A DNA stretch of 64,000 bases, taken from positions 6,200,001-6,264,000 of the forward strand of contig CM114275.1 in the NCBI GenBank assembly GCA_050084515.1. The letters are read 5' to 3'. Source of the stretch: Blasia pusilla (Eukaryota > Marchantiophyta > Marchantiopsida > Blasiales). A program made the position numbers and the translations under genes. This document shows positions 1-11,810 of the stretch, one piece after another. A model generated the notes under the pieces. The model did no database searches and was not told the origin of the DNA. It worked only from the letters and a program-made list of their open reading frames with translations. Position 1 is the stretch's first letter, and every line of letters begins with the position of its first letter.

Positions 1-3000
1 CACCTAGACATCTGGGATAAGGTATAGTTTAGCTTGACACGTGGCATGATTTTAGATGGTGTATCAACGGATAGAATAACATGAGAGCTCCAAATCCATT
101 TGGGTTCATGAAGGCGGAAATTGTATAAAAATGATAAGTAAATGCGGAAAATGGAAGAGAGTAGCTAAGACCTCCACAATCATGAATGTGTTTGGAAAAA
201 ATCGTTAAATTTTTCCTTTAAAGAGAAAAAAAATCTTAAGCAACTCTTAAAGCCAAAAACATAAATAAGCAAGTCTTCATAAGAACTCTTGACATTTTTG
301 CATTTGAAAAAAAAAATTATTTAGCCTAGGCTATCATTTAATATAGTAATACTATTTTTTATTTTCTGTATTTATTTAATAATCATCAAAATAATAGTCC
401 TTAAGATGCATAAAATTTTATTTTTTGTAGAAAAAAGAAATCGAAAAATCCGACCATGTAGAAAAAAAATTAAGTGAAAGAAAGTGTGTATTAGTTTTTT
501 TTAAAAATTGACATCTTAATGACACAAATGAATACAACTTATCCTTAGCATTGTAAGAATAAATTTTAAAACATTTAACATCCGATTTACATTGCTTAAA
601 CCCTAGAAAAAATAATGGGCATGTTGTCAATGGTATGCATAGGATAAATAGATCTTAATTCAGTTCCCCACTCTCCAATTTTCATGTCAAATTTATCTCT
701 TATTTCAAATTTAATCCACTCCCCAATTATAATTTCTCCTCCTAAGATTTTTTATTCGTAAAACCATAGACATGAAGTTTTGGTAACTGAAAATGACTCA
801 GAAAGATAAGAGTGAACACCAATAATAGTCTACTCAGGTTGGTTTGTTTCTCCTATGCTTATCTAGAATATTGAAAGAGTCTACATTCTTTATTTTCAAT
901 TATACACCTATTATTTGTGTATTAAACCCTAAACATCTATTACCTTTATGTAATAGGTATTTTTCTTAGTTGGAATTTTTTTCAAAAGTAATTCCATAAT
1001 TTAGGATAGAGAAAAATAAAATATGGACTATTCTATTGGAACTACAAATATTCTCTTCAAGAGGACTCCAAATAAGCACTTTAGTAATACTTACGGCCTC
1101 TACATGTAGGGGTCGTTTAAAATCCCTCTCCCTATTGGCTCCATCTCCTTCTTCCTTATTATGAGTCCACCTGGCCTATCCATAGGGCATGATGACCAAC
1201 GAGTAACCCTATTTACCGTCCAATACGGATTGGCTCCCCCATCTTGTTAGAATTGGTTTGCATTACCTACTAGTACTACTCCGTTTGCTTGTGTTTAAGG
1301 TTGTGCTTCCTTCCATATTACTTGCTTGATTCATTATCGTACAATCTCTTTTATTTTTCCTTCATTTACAAGTGTGTTTGCTTGTGGTTAGTACCCATAT
1401 ATCTAGTGTGTCACGTGATTGTCTAGATGGACTGGTACCTTTTATAGGTATAGAGGCTTCACCACCTCTATTCCTACGCATGGTTGGATAGATATAGTGT
1501 ATGCCAAAACATCAGAAGTACTCACACCACCCAATCAACTATGAGAATGTCGTTGTTGGGTGTGGATCAGTCTAGTATATGAACTCAATCAATCTTCCTT
1601 ATAGTTCCTACAACTATGCTCCAAGACTTGTATTCATGCACACACCATAAAATTTTAGATCTCTATCAATATTCTTGGCATGCTGAATATTGTTTAATTT
1701 GGTAAGCACGTAGCCGTAAATCAATGAGTTTTTTGCCTAAACCTTTTCAAATTAAATAAAAAGAATTTAAGGGAAACATATATCAAACATGAAGAAGATC
1801 CACGAACATTTCATAAGCTTAAGAACATTTCTTACGATTAAATTAATTTTTAAAAAAATATATTCACTAAAGCCTCTTTCCCATTATATTTTCAACTTAG
1901 TATAGGGTAAAATTGAGGGGTAGAATTGAATGAAAATTCAAGAGATTTGAAAGGTTTCACACATGACGTTCATTCAAAGACACTCCACATGAGCTAATGC
2001 AAGTAATAATATGATATTCAATCCAAAGTCTCTTCATTTCCATCTCTATGTGGGTATTTATCTCTCTTCAAGGTCTCCTATGTGCAATACGCGTTCTAGT
2101 AGTTGATCTCTATGTCAATTTAAGTGATTGAAAAAAAATTCAAATGAATCCCTTGAGAGTATTTCCAATGTTATAACCTAATAGGGTCAACATTTTTAAC
2201 ATCAAAATTGTTAAACATATGTCACAAGCAATGGACACTAAAAGCTTGCATCACATCTGTGATATGTATTCCCCATAGATACGTAGCTTGTGGTGGAGTA
2301 TAATGATTATGAATTTAAACTCTTTGATATGATGGAAAAGGTGCGCCAATATTAGCGTATGGTAAAATTATATTTACACAACTTGGTTATGATTTACAAA
2401 CATGTATCTAGCGTATTTATTATATAGTCTTTCTTCCAATTATTGTCTCGTTCCCATTACGTCTTCGTAAATCTTGCCATGCATTTTGGAAGTGGAGTTT
2501 CCAATATTAGTGAGTTGAGATGAACTCCGAGGTTCCAATGGCTTTGGGGATGGGTACACACTTTCCTATTTAAAAAGACCCATTCCTCAGATAAGAACGA
2601 TCATTAACTGTGGAAGTTACTAGTAATTACTTTTCATGTACTCAATTAAAGTTATCGAGCATAAATGTTTTGAATATTGGAGTTTATTTTACTTATCTAA
2701 TAAGTACAAGCCTTATGAAGGCTCAAGTCTACTTCTATAATGTTGGCTGCTATATTATACTTATACTTTTTGAAATCTTGTATAATAGACTTAAAAGGAG
2801 ATCTTTTTCAACCAAAAGCTATTGCATTATTGAGCTCTTGCATCACCATCTCCCACAATTAGTTGTTAATATCTAAATACATAGTCTACTTAATATGATT
2901 TGTAATTCAATCCATAATATTATTTCCATATCAATCATATGAATTTTTGTCATGCTTTGCATTATACTCTTTAAGAATATATTAATAGAGAAGCGATACT

Positions 3001-5621
3001 CCATAATAATCCTCTTGTTTCAAGAATATTATTACAATGAAGGTAAACTTATTCAAGCATTCCTTACAAAAATTACATGACAAAAAAAGTCCTTTTGGTC
3101 CTAGCCTTAGATCCTATGCCAGGTTTGATTACAGCTTCATGCCATTTCACTTGATGGTCAAGTAGTTTCGGTCGGCGGTCAAGCAAGATCTACCACTTTT
3201 GTAACTTAGGGGATGTCTAGCTCCTAAATAGGAAAAAAGCACTTCTATCCACTATCGTGCCAAAATTTGTGACCTCCCACCCATATACCCCTCCAAATTG
3301 TACCACTAGACTCCTACACAAAATGAAGAATCCTTTCTTATTTGTCGCTTGTTCATCCTTGCTCATCCCTAATTCATTCTTGATATTCATGAATGTTTCC
3401 CACAAAAACACTGTAGATCCTATGTGATGTTTTCCCATGAGTTATCAAAAGCTTTCCTCACGTCGTAGTCGAGAAGCCAATGTACGTCCCTCCAACCAAA
3501 TTGCATTTATTGGAGCGTCGAAATAAAGTGTCGCTTCAAGAAACATGGGTATGGAAAATCTTAAAAACTTCACACCCTTGGATGCCACTCCAAGCGCGTG
3601 TGGGTACGTTGTGATCCCGTTCTCTGGGGAGAAGGACTTTCAAGTACGTTTCAAGATTCATTTGACGTGTTCTTTTTGGACGATGACGTAATGACTCACA
3701 AGTAGCTCAAGATCGACATGACTACAAGTCAAATCTGAATCCAATCTTTTTCTTCTCAACTTCCACTAGGAACATGGAAGTTCTTTAACTGTGACATTGC
3801 CAAATCGATTGCCACATTATTGTGCAATCAACTCTACTACAATCGGTAGCATTTACCTTATTATGAGAATATCAGAACCAACTTAAAGAATTGATTGTTA
3901 TCTTCCCCAATCAAGTTCACACATAGTTTTCCGTCAACTGTTGTGGACTCTAAGATTCTATCACCATTCTCGATTCCAAAATAGGATTGCTGAAAACAGT
4001 TGAAAAATTTCAACATGTATTTTAATTCTACTCAATACAATTGCGTAGGAAGTAATCTACTAATGGTGCAATGTCAGACCACATATGTACATTGCTATGA
4101 TCCGTTTGTGATCACAATTCCATTGAAGCAGTGGGAGCTTAAAAGGTTTACACCTACTACTTGCCAAAATTGGGATCAATCTTGAAAAATTGAATATAGG
4201 AGCATTTAGACCATATCTTTGACGGAGAACCAAAAAAATGGAGAAGCCATCGTTAATTAATTATTAATTCATAGATATAAGCGAGGCGTGCATAGGTCAA
4301 GATTTGGAGTGCTCCCACAAAGAGTGCTAGAGTCGTATGATCATGAATGAAGAGCTAGTCCAAACATATCACCTAGGATTTAGTAGTCAAGTAGCCTTGT
4401 ACGGAAAACACGAGAGACTTCTCTCATTTTACCTTCTTCTCACATGATTCATAGCTCTCACTCCCATCTTATCAAATTTGCAAGAAGTTGGCTCTTCGCA
4501 TCCATTACTCTCAGAATGTCAATTGAAATCGAATTAGCTCACCCAAAACCGAAAACTAAAAAGTTTCTTAACTTAAAAATAAAAAGCTTCCCAACTGTGT
4601 GCATCCAAGATCAAAAAGCTTCCTAACTGCAACCCCCTTAAGCGAAACTTAGTACTCATATTTTTTTCCTTGTAATTGAAAGTTAGTCCTAGCGAAAAAA
4701 ATTCCAACTAAAATTTTGATAAGAAATTTCAGTTCTAGATGTTTAAGCCCCAAATATCATAGAGGAGTTTGGTTGCTATCAAAATTTTTATGAGGGTGGA
4801 GGACCAAGGAGGAAACTTGTCTTTCGAAAGTTCAATTACATCTTGAGTAACGTATCCTTAATGCATGAAATTTTGGCAACCAAAAATAAATTTTGGAGTA
4901 TGATTCCCCCTGAAGACAAACCAATATTCAATTTAGTACTATTAAAGAAAGAGTATGCCCTTCAAAATAGAGCTCCGATAAAATTAACTCATAGAGAAAT
5001 GAAAGAAAGTAGGTGCGGGTCATAAGAGGGAATCCCCTTAGTAAGCAATCCTTGCTAATTATAAACTATGATAATTAGCAACATTCCAACCAGAAAATGG
5101 AGATACTTGTTGAGTTATTGCCAATTATGCTTATACTTCTTCAAGTCTTAGGCTCCTATTATTAAGCTCTTTATTTGCTACTATTTTTTATTTTATGTTT
5201 TATATGAACAATGCTTAGCCAAACTCAAGAGTTATCGATGACACTATTTTTTCCTTACATAGAAGATTGCTCGTTGGGAGCCGTCTATATTGAAAAAAAA
5301 GGATTTTGAACTTTTGTTTGCAAATATATGCCCAACTTTATTTGTCATGATTTTGGACAAGAGAGATTGATATACATACTCATAAAAGTATTGATAATTT
5401 AATGTTGATGTTCTTGTTAATGATGTAATTTAATATTGAACTAAATCAAGTTCTTTCTCTTCTTCATCTTCAAGCAAGACATAAGATGCTTCTCTGTCGT
5501 TCTCGTGCTCTCTTGTGTCTCCAACTCATACTAAATGATAATGCAAATACTATGCCACATTAGATGTGTTATCCTTGGTATATCTTAGCATGCTTGATAG
5601 CATTTACATGTCAATGCCCTT
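1..5621. other. AT-rich intergenic stretch without recognisable gene
   Basis: I see no coding region here that I can assign. Open frames are short (60-88 codons), AT-driven and without recognisable motifs. Homopolymer A/T runs and stop-dense frames on both strands are typical of decayed transposon ground in a plant nuclear genome. No RNA gene, tandem array or long inverted repeat was recognised. Confidence 0.5.
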
Positions 5622-6434
5622 GTGGAGGTGGCTTATGGGGCAGTGAGTTGGCCAATAGGACAAGGAATGGATAGGGTGAAATCCAATTTCAAAGAAAAAT
5701 ATATATTTATAAATTGTGGCGGTGCAATCCATGTCATTCACTTTCTCATTCAACTACCGACATGTGTAATTCCACAACATGGTATAATCACAAAATTAAA
5801 TCTTATGTATCGAGTTATGTATGTGTAACGCAAGCTATCATTGATTCAAGGCTACGATATTCGATGTCTTCATCAGATATCTTGCTTCTATTCATGATAT
5901 TCACATTCTTTAGAACTTCCAATTCTACAAAAATGACACTTCATACGAAAGGGTCCTAAGTGGACTTTCACTTCCTCTAAGAAATAGTGAGAGAATTTGA
6001 TAGTATATTCTTGTTGATGCAAGATATCCACTCTTGTCATGGCTCATAGTCCCTTATCTCGGAGTGACCATAAGAAAAAAGGATACTTGGAACTATTACC
6101 TCTTTTCTATGAGGATGGCCCTTTTCCCAAGGCCCCTTGGATGTGTGTGGAGGGAGCTTTTGTTCCACTAAAAGGGATATGGCGCATACTTAATATACTT
6201 AGTTACGAGCCCAACTTATAAACACCACCAAATATGATCTTTTTTGCTTGTGTTCTTCATAATATTATGATAGACAGGGATGATCATATTTTTGATGGTC
6301 TCATAGATTACCCATTCTCGGGAGGGATGCATGGTGTACAAGGTTGTAACTTTCCTCCAAACAATAAAGCAACTCCTAACGGAAGGAGAAATCACGATGC
6401 TCACTTTGAGCATGTCATGGGTGAAGCTCAATAG
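5622..6434 (+). pseudogene. Decayed PIF/Harbinger transposase (DDE_Tnp_4 type)
   Basis: Pieces of a Harbinger-type transposase lie in order on the plus strand in different frames. The 5,622-5,828 piece carries the block around the first catalytic Asp, but the usual GAID is read as GAIH, so that Asp is gone. A later piece has the VTQAIIDSRLRY block. The 6,039-6,221 piece has CVEGAFVPLKGIWRIL, matching the region of the catalytic Glu in this family. The 6,234-6,434 piece has ACVLHNIMIDRDD, the usual C-terminal block. The breaks between pieces and the lost Asp mean it cannot work. These enzymes normally act with a separate Myb-like protein; I found no convincing one nearby. The family assignment rests on the order and spacing of these blocks. 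Confidence 0.8.
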
Positions 6435-8559
6435 TATTTCAAAATTTCAAGAAAGTAATTCAAATATATAAATGCATCATAGTTTTGTTCCACATGTCAT
6501 ATTTCTTGTTATGAATTATTCTTCAATGCAATATCTCCCAATATCGAGTCAAAACTCCTACCAATAACAAGAGACAATGGTTTAGAGATCATTATGAAAG
6601 CACCTAAATTATGATGTAGGACTTGTAGTTCCAATTTCCGTCGGTGAAGGTTCTCTCTCTACCCACGATCTATAACATCAATTATAGAATCAATGGATTG
6701 CTGCATATCTTGGCCCAAAAGAGCTCCTTCGTCGAGGTTTACCTCTAATCCCAACAACAAGGCTCTTTGTTTTCAAAGTTCCCTCTTCAGTTACGGAGGC
6801 CTTGTGGATGTCGGAATCTCAATTATCACATAAGGCCAAAATATTCGCTGCTTCAATTGCAAAAATCCCATTATTGTGAAAACAATTCGAAATACATAAA
6901 GACATGAAAGAAAAAAGAGAGTATTACAAGCATCTTGAAGAGGATGGCGATGGAGTGATTGGAGGTAAATTGGTAGACATCCCTTTTGGAACTATTGGGG
7001 TTTCAAATGGTTCCTCTTCTATATTAACAAATAGTGAATGAGTAACATCCCATATATTCATCATATGTAACGTTAAACAACAAAAAAACATCAAAATTCA
7101 TATGGTTGTACTTGGCATCACTGGAGAATGTATGATAGTCATGGATGGAGTTTCTATTGTATTTGAAGTTCTATTCTCCATTGGGTATCCTTAAGTACCT
7201 TTAAGGTCATCATTAAGATCATGGAGAATAGAAGTATCAATTTTTTTTCTCCCATGCTCTCTAGATCTATGTCTTGTTGCTTAGGAAGCAAATCTACTGG
7301 ATCCTTATAGAACATCTCATCAAAGGTTGAAGGTAGATCTCGTTCTTTCTAGTACTTCTTTTTATATATGTGTGTAAAAAAATTATTTTCCGACTTGATG
7401 CCTTGCGTTCCCAATCATGAATCTTGAATTTGAAAAGTTACACAAGTGTTAGATCTAAAAAATGAATTAAATCACTTCATATTACATCTTTTTACTATGA
7501 CCAACTTACCTTTTTGGAGTCTTTTACAATACCACTCCATTTCTTTTTGCATGGTTTCCCATCACAAATGGGCTACATCATTCCATTGTCTAAACAATAG
7601 TCAACCATTCTTTTTCCATTTCTTTTTTACAGTGGCCATAGTAGAGTGAGTAGTGTGATTCAATTCTACTTCTTCCATCTCATGTTGTTTTGCAACGATC
7701 GATATTTTGACCTTTGTATGCATCCATGTCCTTTTGTTGTGGTACTTAAGAGTCAAGTATCAAATAATGATTATTTACAAGACTTGCTTGCTACAATGAG
7801 AAACACACAAAATGAAAATGATCACCAAAATTTCAGTAATGAAAAGTATTGGAATTTTACAATTATATATTCTTAGTTATATAAAACAGGACTAAGAATT
7901 TTTAGAAATGAAGCTGCCCGAATTTACATAACAAAAATTAATAAAAAAATTTATAATAATTAAAATGAGTAGCTACATAGCTAGAGATGCCCTCTAGCTA
8001 TTTCCTCTCTGCTTTGTAGCTCTTGCTTGACAAAAAATTTAAAGTAATAAAAATTTCCAATAAGTTCCTCAAGACAAAGGGTTCATAATACCTTCTACGT
8101 ATTGTAAATGTAGTCCTCGTTTGGAAAGCGTGAAGTGCACAAAGGAAAATTGGTGAGCAATACATGCATACATACATCCTTTCCAAACACTTGAAGATAA
8201 GGGGTGTACAAGGTCTCTAAATTTGGAAAAGGTATTCACTATAAAGAGGAATAAATAGAATGCCTCATAGGGAGTATCCTACTAGGAAAGTGAAAATGAG
8301 CGATTGAGGTGAAAACATGTTATTATTATGATCATGGACATGTAGTTCCCTGAACTATACCTATTTTTACAACATCCGGTCGTAGGCGGGAAAATAATAA
8401 ATATAAATATCTTGTAATCTAGTTTTTCAAGACTTTGTACTAAATTTATCACAATCTAACCACCAACTTCATATGATCTCACAGTAGGGAAGGTAGAGAG
8501 AATAAAATCACGATGGAAATCGAAGATCGGAAGAATGTGCACATTTGGTACTTTAGAAA
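6435..8559. other. AT-rich stretch, nothing identified
   Basis: No gene, RNA or repeat structure could be supported. It follows the Harbinger relic and may include the remainder of that element, but I could not place terminal inverted repeats. On the minus strand around 7,450-7,650 there is a Trp/Lys-rich broken frame that could be a remnant of a Myb-like accessory protein; this is too weak to call. Confidence 0.4.
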
Positions 8560-9354
8560 GTGGAGATGTATAGAAAGGTGTTAGGGATTCCTACACTTTG
8601 CGGTAATGATCTTTTGAATTTTATTGAAGAGTGTGGCCCATTCTCGCATAGGTTGGAATTTGGAAAGAGTGGGGACAAAATAATGTTTCTTTCCAAAACT
8701 TATACAAAGTCTTTAACTTTGTTACAAATATACTTGGTATGTATTGAAATTTTGGGAAGAAATTTCTCTATGCAGTCTCGGAAAATTTCCCTTGAGTTTA
8801 AGGATTATAGAGTATCTGTAGACATTGAGACTATGTGCATACATTTCAGGAATTGCATTCGTCTACCTCTTCTTTCCACTAGGCGGTAGTGACATATGTA
8901 TTGAGAGTATTGGAGTTGTTGGTGGGATATGAATCCTCATAATTGTGTGCCTCTCTGTTTGGGCGATTGTTGAGCACATATGTCTATGGTCCAAAAAAAT
9001 TGAGAAGTAAGCTGAAGGCGTGCGTGGTCAAGCATGATTAGGCACTTTTGATTGCAGAGGCTCATATCAGGGAATATTTGAGGTTCAATTCGACGAGAAG
9101 ACAGACAAGGATTATTCCGCTAAGAGAATTCTCTTCTCGTGGAATTTCTTCCTTCAAGACGTGGAATATGATCAACTCGTGTTGGAGACCAATTTAGCGG
9201 GAGAGTTTTCATTCTTCCTTGACGGCTTGATGTCTATGGCATATTTTCCTTGTTTCTCCGACATGCTACAAAATTGCGGAGTGCCTAACGATTATGCCGC
9301 CCAGGTTATGTAGGGATTCCTCGTCCTTGGAGAACAAAATCCATCTTTGGAAGG
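8560..9354 (+). pseudogene. Unrecognised, coding-like broken region
   Basis: A 109-codon frame at 8,560-8,889 (with FIEECGPFSHRLEF) is followed around 9,087-9,354 by another protein-like stretch in a different frame (with LQDVEYDQLVLETNLAGEF and DMLQNCGVPNDYAAQ) broken by one in-frame TAG. Codon use and residue mix look more like protein than the surrounding AT-rich noise. I do not recognise a family. It could be a gag-like or accessory part of a mobile element, or a decayed host gene. No function is proposed. Confidence 0.25.
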
Positions 9355-9684
9355 TAGGTGATAGAGAGAAAGAACCCGTGCTCAAGGAAATACTATGAAA
9401 TGAAAAAACATTACATACATCTACTCTTGGAGACCTAATATGTCGTAACCCTCATAACCAAATGAGTGCCAAGCGAAACATTGGAACTCTAGGGGGCTCA
9501 CGGTAGTATGGTTTGTGCATTGGAGTGGTCTCTTGGAAGAGACGCAAGACACAAGAGATGAGACGCAAAAATGTTGAACTTTTCATGCATTTATGGTCAC
9601 GACTAGGAAACCTGAACCAAACATGAACCAAGACTTGAGAGCAGTCCAGTCTAGAAAGATTAATTGCCAAGGATGTGAGAATTG

Positions 9685-10121
9685 TGTCGTGCGCATACAC
9701 AATGCTACACAACATACATCGTTGTCACTAAACTCTCATACAAACACGTACGATCCCATGTGTCGTGCGCATACACATCGCTATACAACATACATCGTTG
9801 TCACTGAACTCTCATACAAACATCGCGATACGAATCGCTACACAACATACATCGTTGTCACTGAACTCTCATACAAACACGTACGATCCCATGTGTCGTG
9901 CGCATACACATCGCTACACAACATACATTGTTGTCACAAAACTCTCATACAAACATGTACGATCCCATGTGTCGTGCGTATACACATCGCCACACAACAT
10001 ACATCGTTGTCACCGAACTCTCATACAAACACGTACGATCCCATGTGTCGTGCGCATACACATCGCTACACAACATACATCGCTGTCATCGAACACACAC
10101 ACAAACACACACGATCTCATG
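9685..10121 (-). repeat. 76-bp tandem array made of LTR-end-like sequence
   Basis: Units start with TGTCGTGCGCATAC at 9,685, 9,761, 9,894, 9,970 and 10,046, giving an exact 76-bp period, with one shortened 57-bp unit at 9,837-9,893. Each unit also holds a CGCTACACAACATACATCG core. On the minus strand each unit ends in GCGCACGACA, which is also how the solo LTR at 62,391-62,888 ends, so the array looks like an amplified LTR terminus. Because 76 is not a multiple of 3, all three plus-strand frames stay open, producing spurious ORFs up to 196 codons. Confidence 0.9.
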
Positions 10122-11165
10122 CTAATTCATGGCATCCATACATAGAGATGAGAAATACCAAAATATATCCAATCACCCCCTAGTTGGGGGTTAGGTCCCT
10201 CTAACTCCAGATAGCCATCTATCCCTACCTACCACGACATACATCTCTAGGATGCTAAGAGCAAAAAGGCCAGGTGCTCATGTGGCCCCATCGTTAGTCG
10301 CCTTCCTCTCATCCATGTCACAAAAACAGTCGGAATCGAAACCTATCTAGTATCTCCTCTATGTACATCTGGGACACATCCATTGTCCCCAAGGAACCTT
10401 AGTGAGAGGTGGCGTCAGACATGTCATATGCCAACCTCTCGAACATCTATCACAGACTAGCATCGTGGTCGTACCACGAGCAGAACCACACAACATACAA
10501 CACAAGCCTGCATGAACTACTGTTGAGCTCGGATCTATTATACCATCAATGTTAGGAAGGTGAATGGCGCACAATTACGCACATGGTCCTTCCATACCAT
10601 ACCATCACGTCCCTCTAGTAAGAGAACACCGCATGGCAAAACGTCACATATTCTTAGGATAGTGCGCCCTGCAGTCATATCCAACATCGTCGATGTCGTC
10701 TGCTGCAAGTAGACATAATCTCCTTGATGAAACCTCCGGATAGTTGGTCGATAACCACCACCTTGAATAGTCGCATAGCTCAATGTATCCCGATGTTGCC
10801 CAGTTGCCAAGTTCTCGAACGCCATGGGCATCACTCTCCAGATGTACATAGAGGAGATACTACGTAGGTTTCGATTCCAACTTTTTCTGTGATATGGATG
10901 ACAGGAAGGCGACTAACGATGGGGCCACATGAGCACCCGACCTTTATGCTCTTAGCGTCCTAGAGATGTATGTCGTGGTAGGTAGGGATAGATGGCTATA
11001 TGGAGTTAGAAGGACCTAACCCCCAACTAGGGGGGCGATTGGAGATATTTTTGTACTTCTCGCCTATGTGTATGGATGCCATGAGTTAGCATGGGATCGT
11101 GTGTATTTATGTGTGTGTTCGATGACAGCGATTTATGTTGTGTAGCGATGTGCATGCGCATGACA
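10046..11165. repeat. Large inverted repeat (about 320-bp arms)
   Basis: The left arm (10,046-10,372) and right arm (10,838-11,165) are reverse complements over essentially their full length, with scattered mismatches. Shared blocks include CTAGTTGGGGGTTAG, CCCTACCTACCACGACATAC, TGGCCCCATCGTTAGTCGCC and TCCTCTATGTACATCTGG. The outer ends read TGTCGTGCGCAT and ATGCGCATGACA. The 465-bp centre holds the integrase-PHD fragment on the minus strand, and the inner edges of both arms lie at the ends of that coding fragment. The left arm is the last unit of the 76-bp array. This is either a foldback element or an inverted duplication of the 3' end of an LTR retrotransposon. Confidence 0.9.
10359..10849 (-). 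pseudogene. Retrotransposon integrase C-terminal tail joined to a PHD finger
   Basis: Two minus-strand frames make one protein-like segment with a frameshift near 10,565. The first (10,849-10,538) has AFENLATGQHRDTL, RRFHQGDYVYLQQ, TAGRTILRI and VLLLEGRDGMVWKDHV, the pattern of an integrase C-terminal domain of Ty3/gypsy-type elements. The second (10,574-10,359) is a PHD finger: CMLC, CDRC, H, C and CPRC are spaced as Cys4-His-Cys3, and it stops at TAG directly after CPRCT. In the parent element the finger would be the last domain of the polyprotein, where it could bind modified histone tails and steer insertion. No protease, reverse transcriptase or catalytic integrase core is present, so this is a 3' fragment only. 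Confidence 0.8.
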
Positions 11166-11167
11166 GT

Positions 11168-11810
11168 TGTCACGACTGTTAGGATAGATCGGTGGGATCT
11201 AGCAGAGCGTCTGCACGAGTAGTGGAGGACAGGCCCAGGAGATTGAGGATGACCTGTTGAGGCCCTGAGAAACCTGAGAGAACAGGTTTCCCCTTTGTTT
11301 CGGCTAATTTAGAGCCATATTGAGAAACTTACTATTTGAGGTAAGTACCATTTTGAGTATATAATCAAATTTCTATTGTTGGTAAGTGGCCCTTGACATC
11401 CTACATCATGTCAAGAGCCAAGGAGGTGACTCGGAAGAATAGGTTACCATGGAGAGAGCTTGGGAGAGGGGAGGGGTATACCTCAAGGAGAGAGAGTTTG
11501 ACAACTCATTCTCTATTTGTTGAACCTCTTGGCATGAGGCGGCGGAGCTATGGTCCTTTGCCTTGTGAGTGTAACCCAAGCCTCTCATTAGGAGAGTGGG
11601 TTTGGTTTGACATGAGAGAGAGTGCATACCTTTGAGAGTTATGGTGTGAGATGGTGTAGAGAGAGATTGGATCTTACTTTAACCAACCTAAGTATAACCA
11701 AACCCACTCTCGGGGCCTCAGTAGGTCATTCTCGACCTCTTGAACCTATCCTCCACTACTCGTGAAGGCGCTCTTCTAGATCTTACTGATCTATCCTAAA
11801 AGACGTGACA
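11168..11810. mobile_element. Inverted-repeat element (643 bp, about 102-bp terminal repeats)
   Basis: Left arm 11,168-11,269 and right arm 11,709-11,810 are imperfect reverse complements (blocks AGGATAGATC, GCACGAGTAGTGGAGGA, GAGGCCC). The ends read TGTCACG and CGTGACA. The interior has no recognisable coding sequence but does carry a smaller inverted pair (GAGAGTGGGTTTGGTT near 11,596, AACCAAACCCACTCTC near 11,696). It sits 2 bp from the preceding inverted repeat. No target duplication is visible. It may be a non-autonomous foldback or MITE-like element, or inverted LTR fragments. Confidence 0.75.

Noticed and set aside
9685-10121. CRISPR-like array
   Set aside because: The units are directly adjacent with no unique spacers, and the genome is eukaryotic.
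9593-10183. 196-codon plus-strand ORF and two overlapping ORFs (126 and 75 codons)
   Set aside because: They are translations of the 76-bp tandem array. Since 76 is not divisible by three, the same DNA stays open in all three frames; there is no gene.
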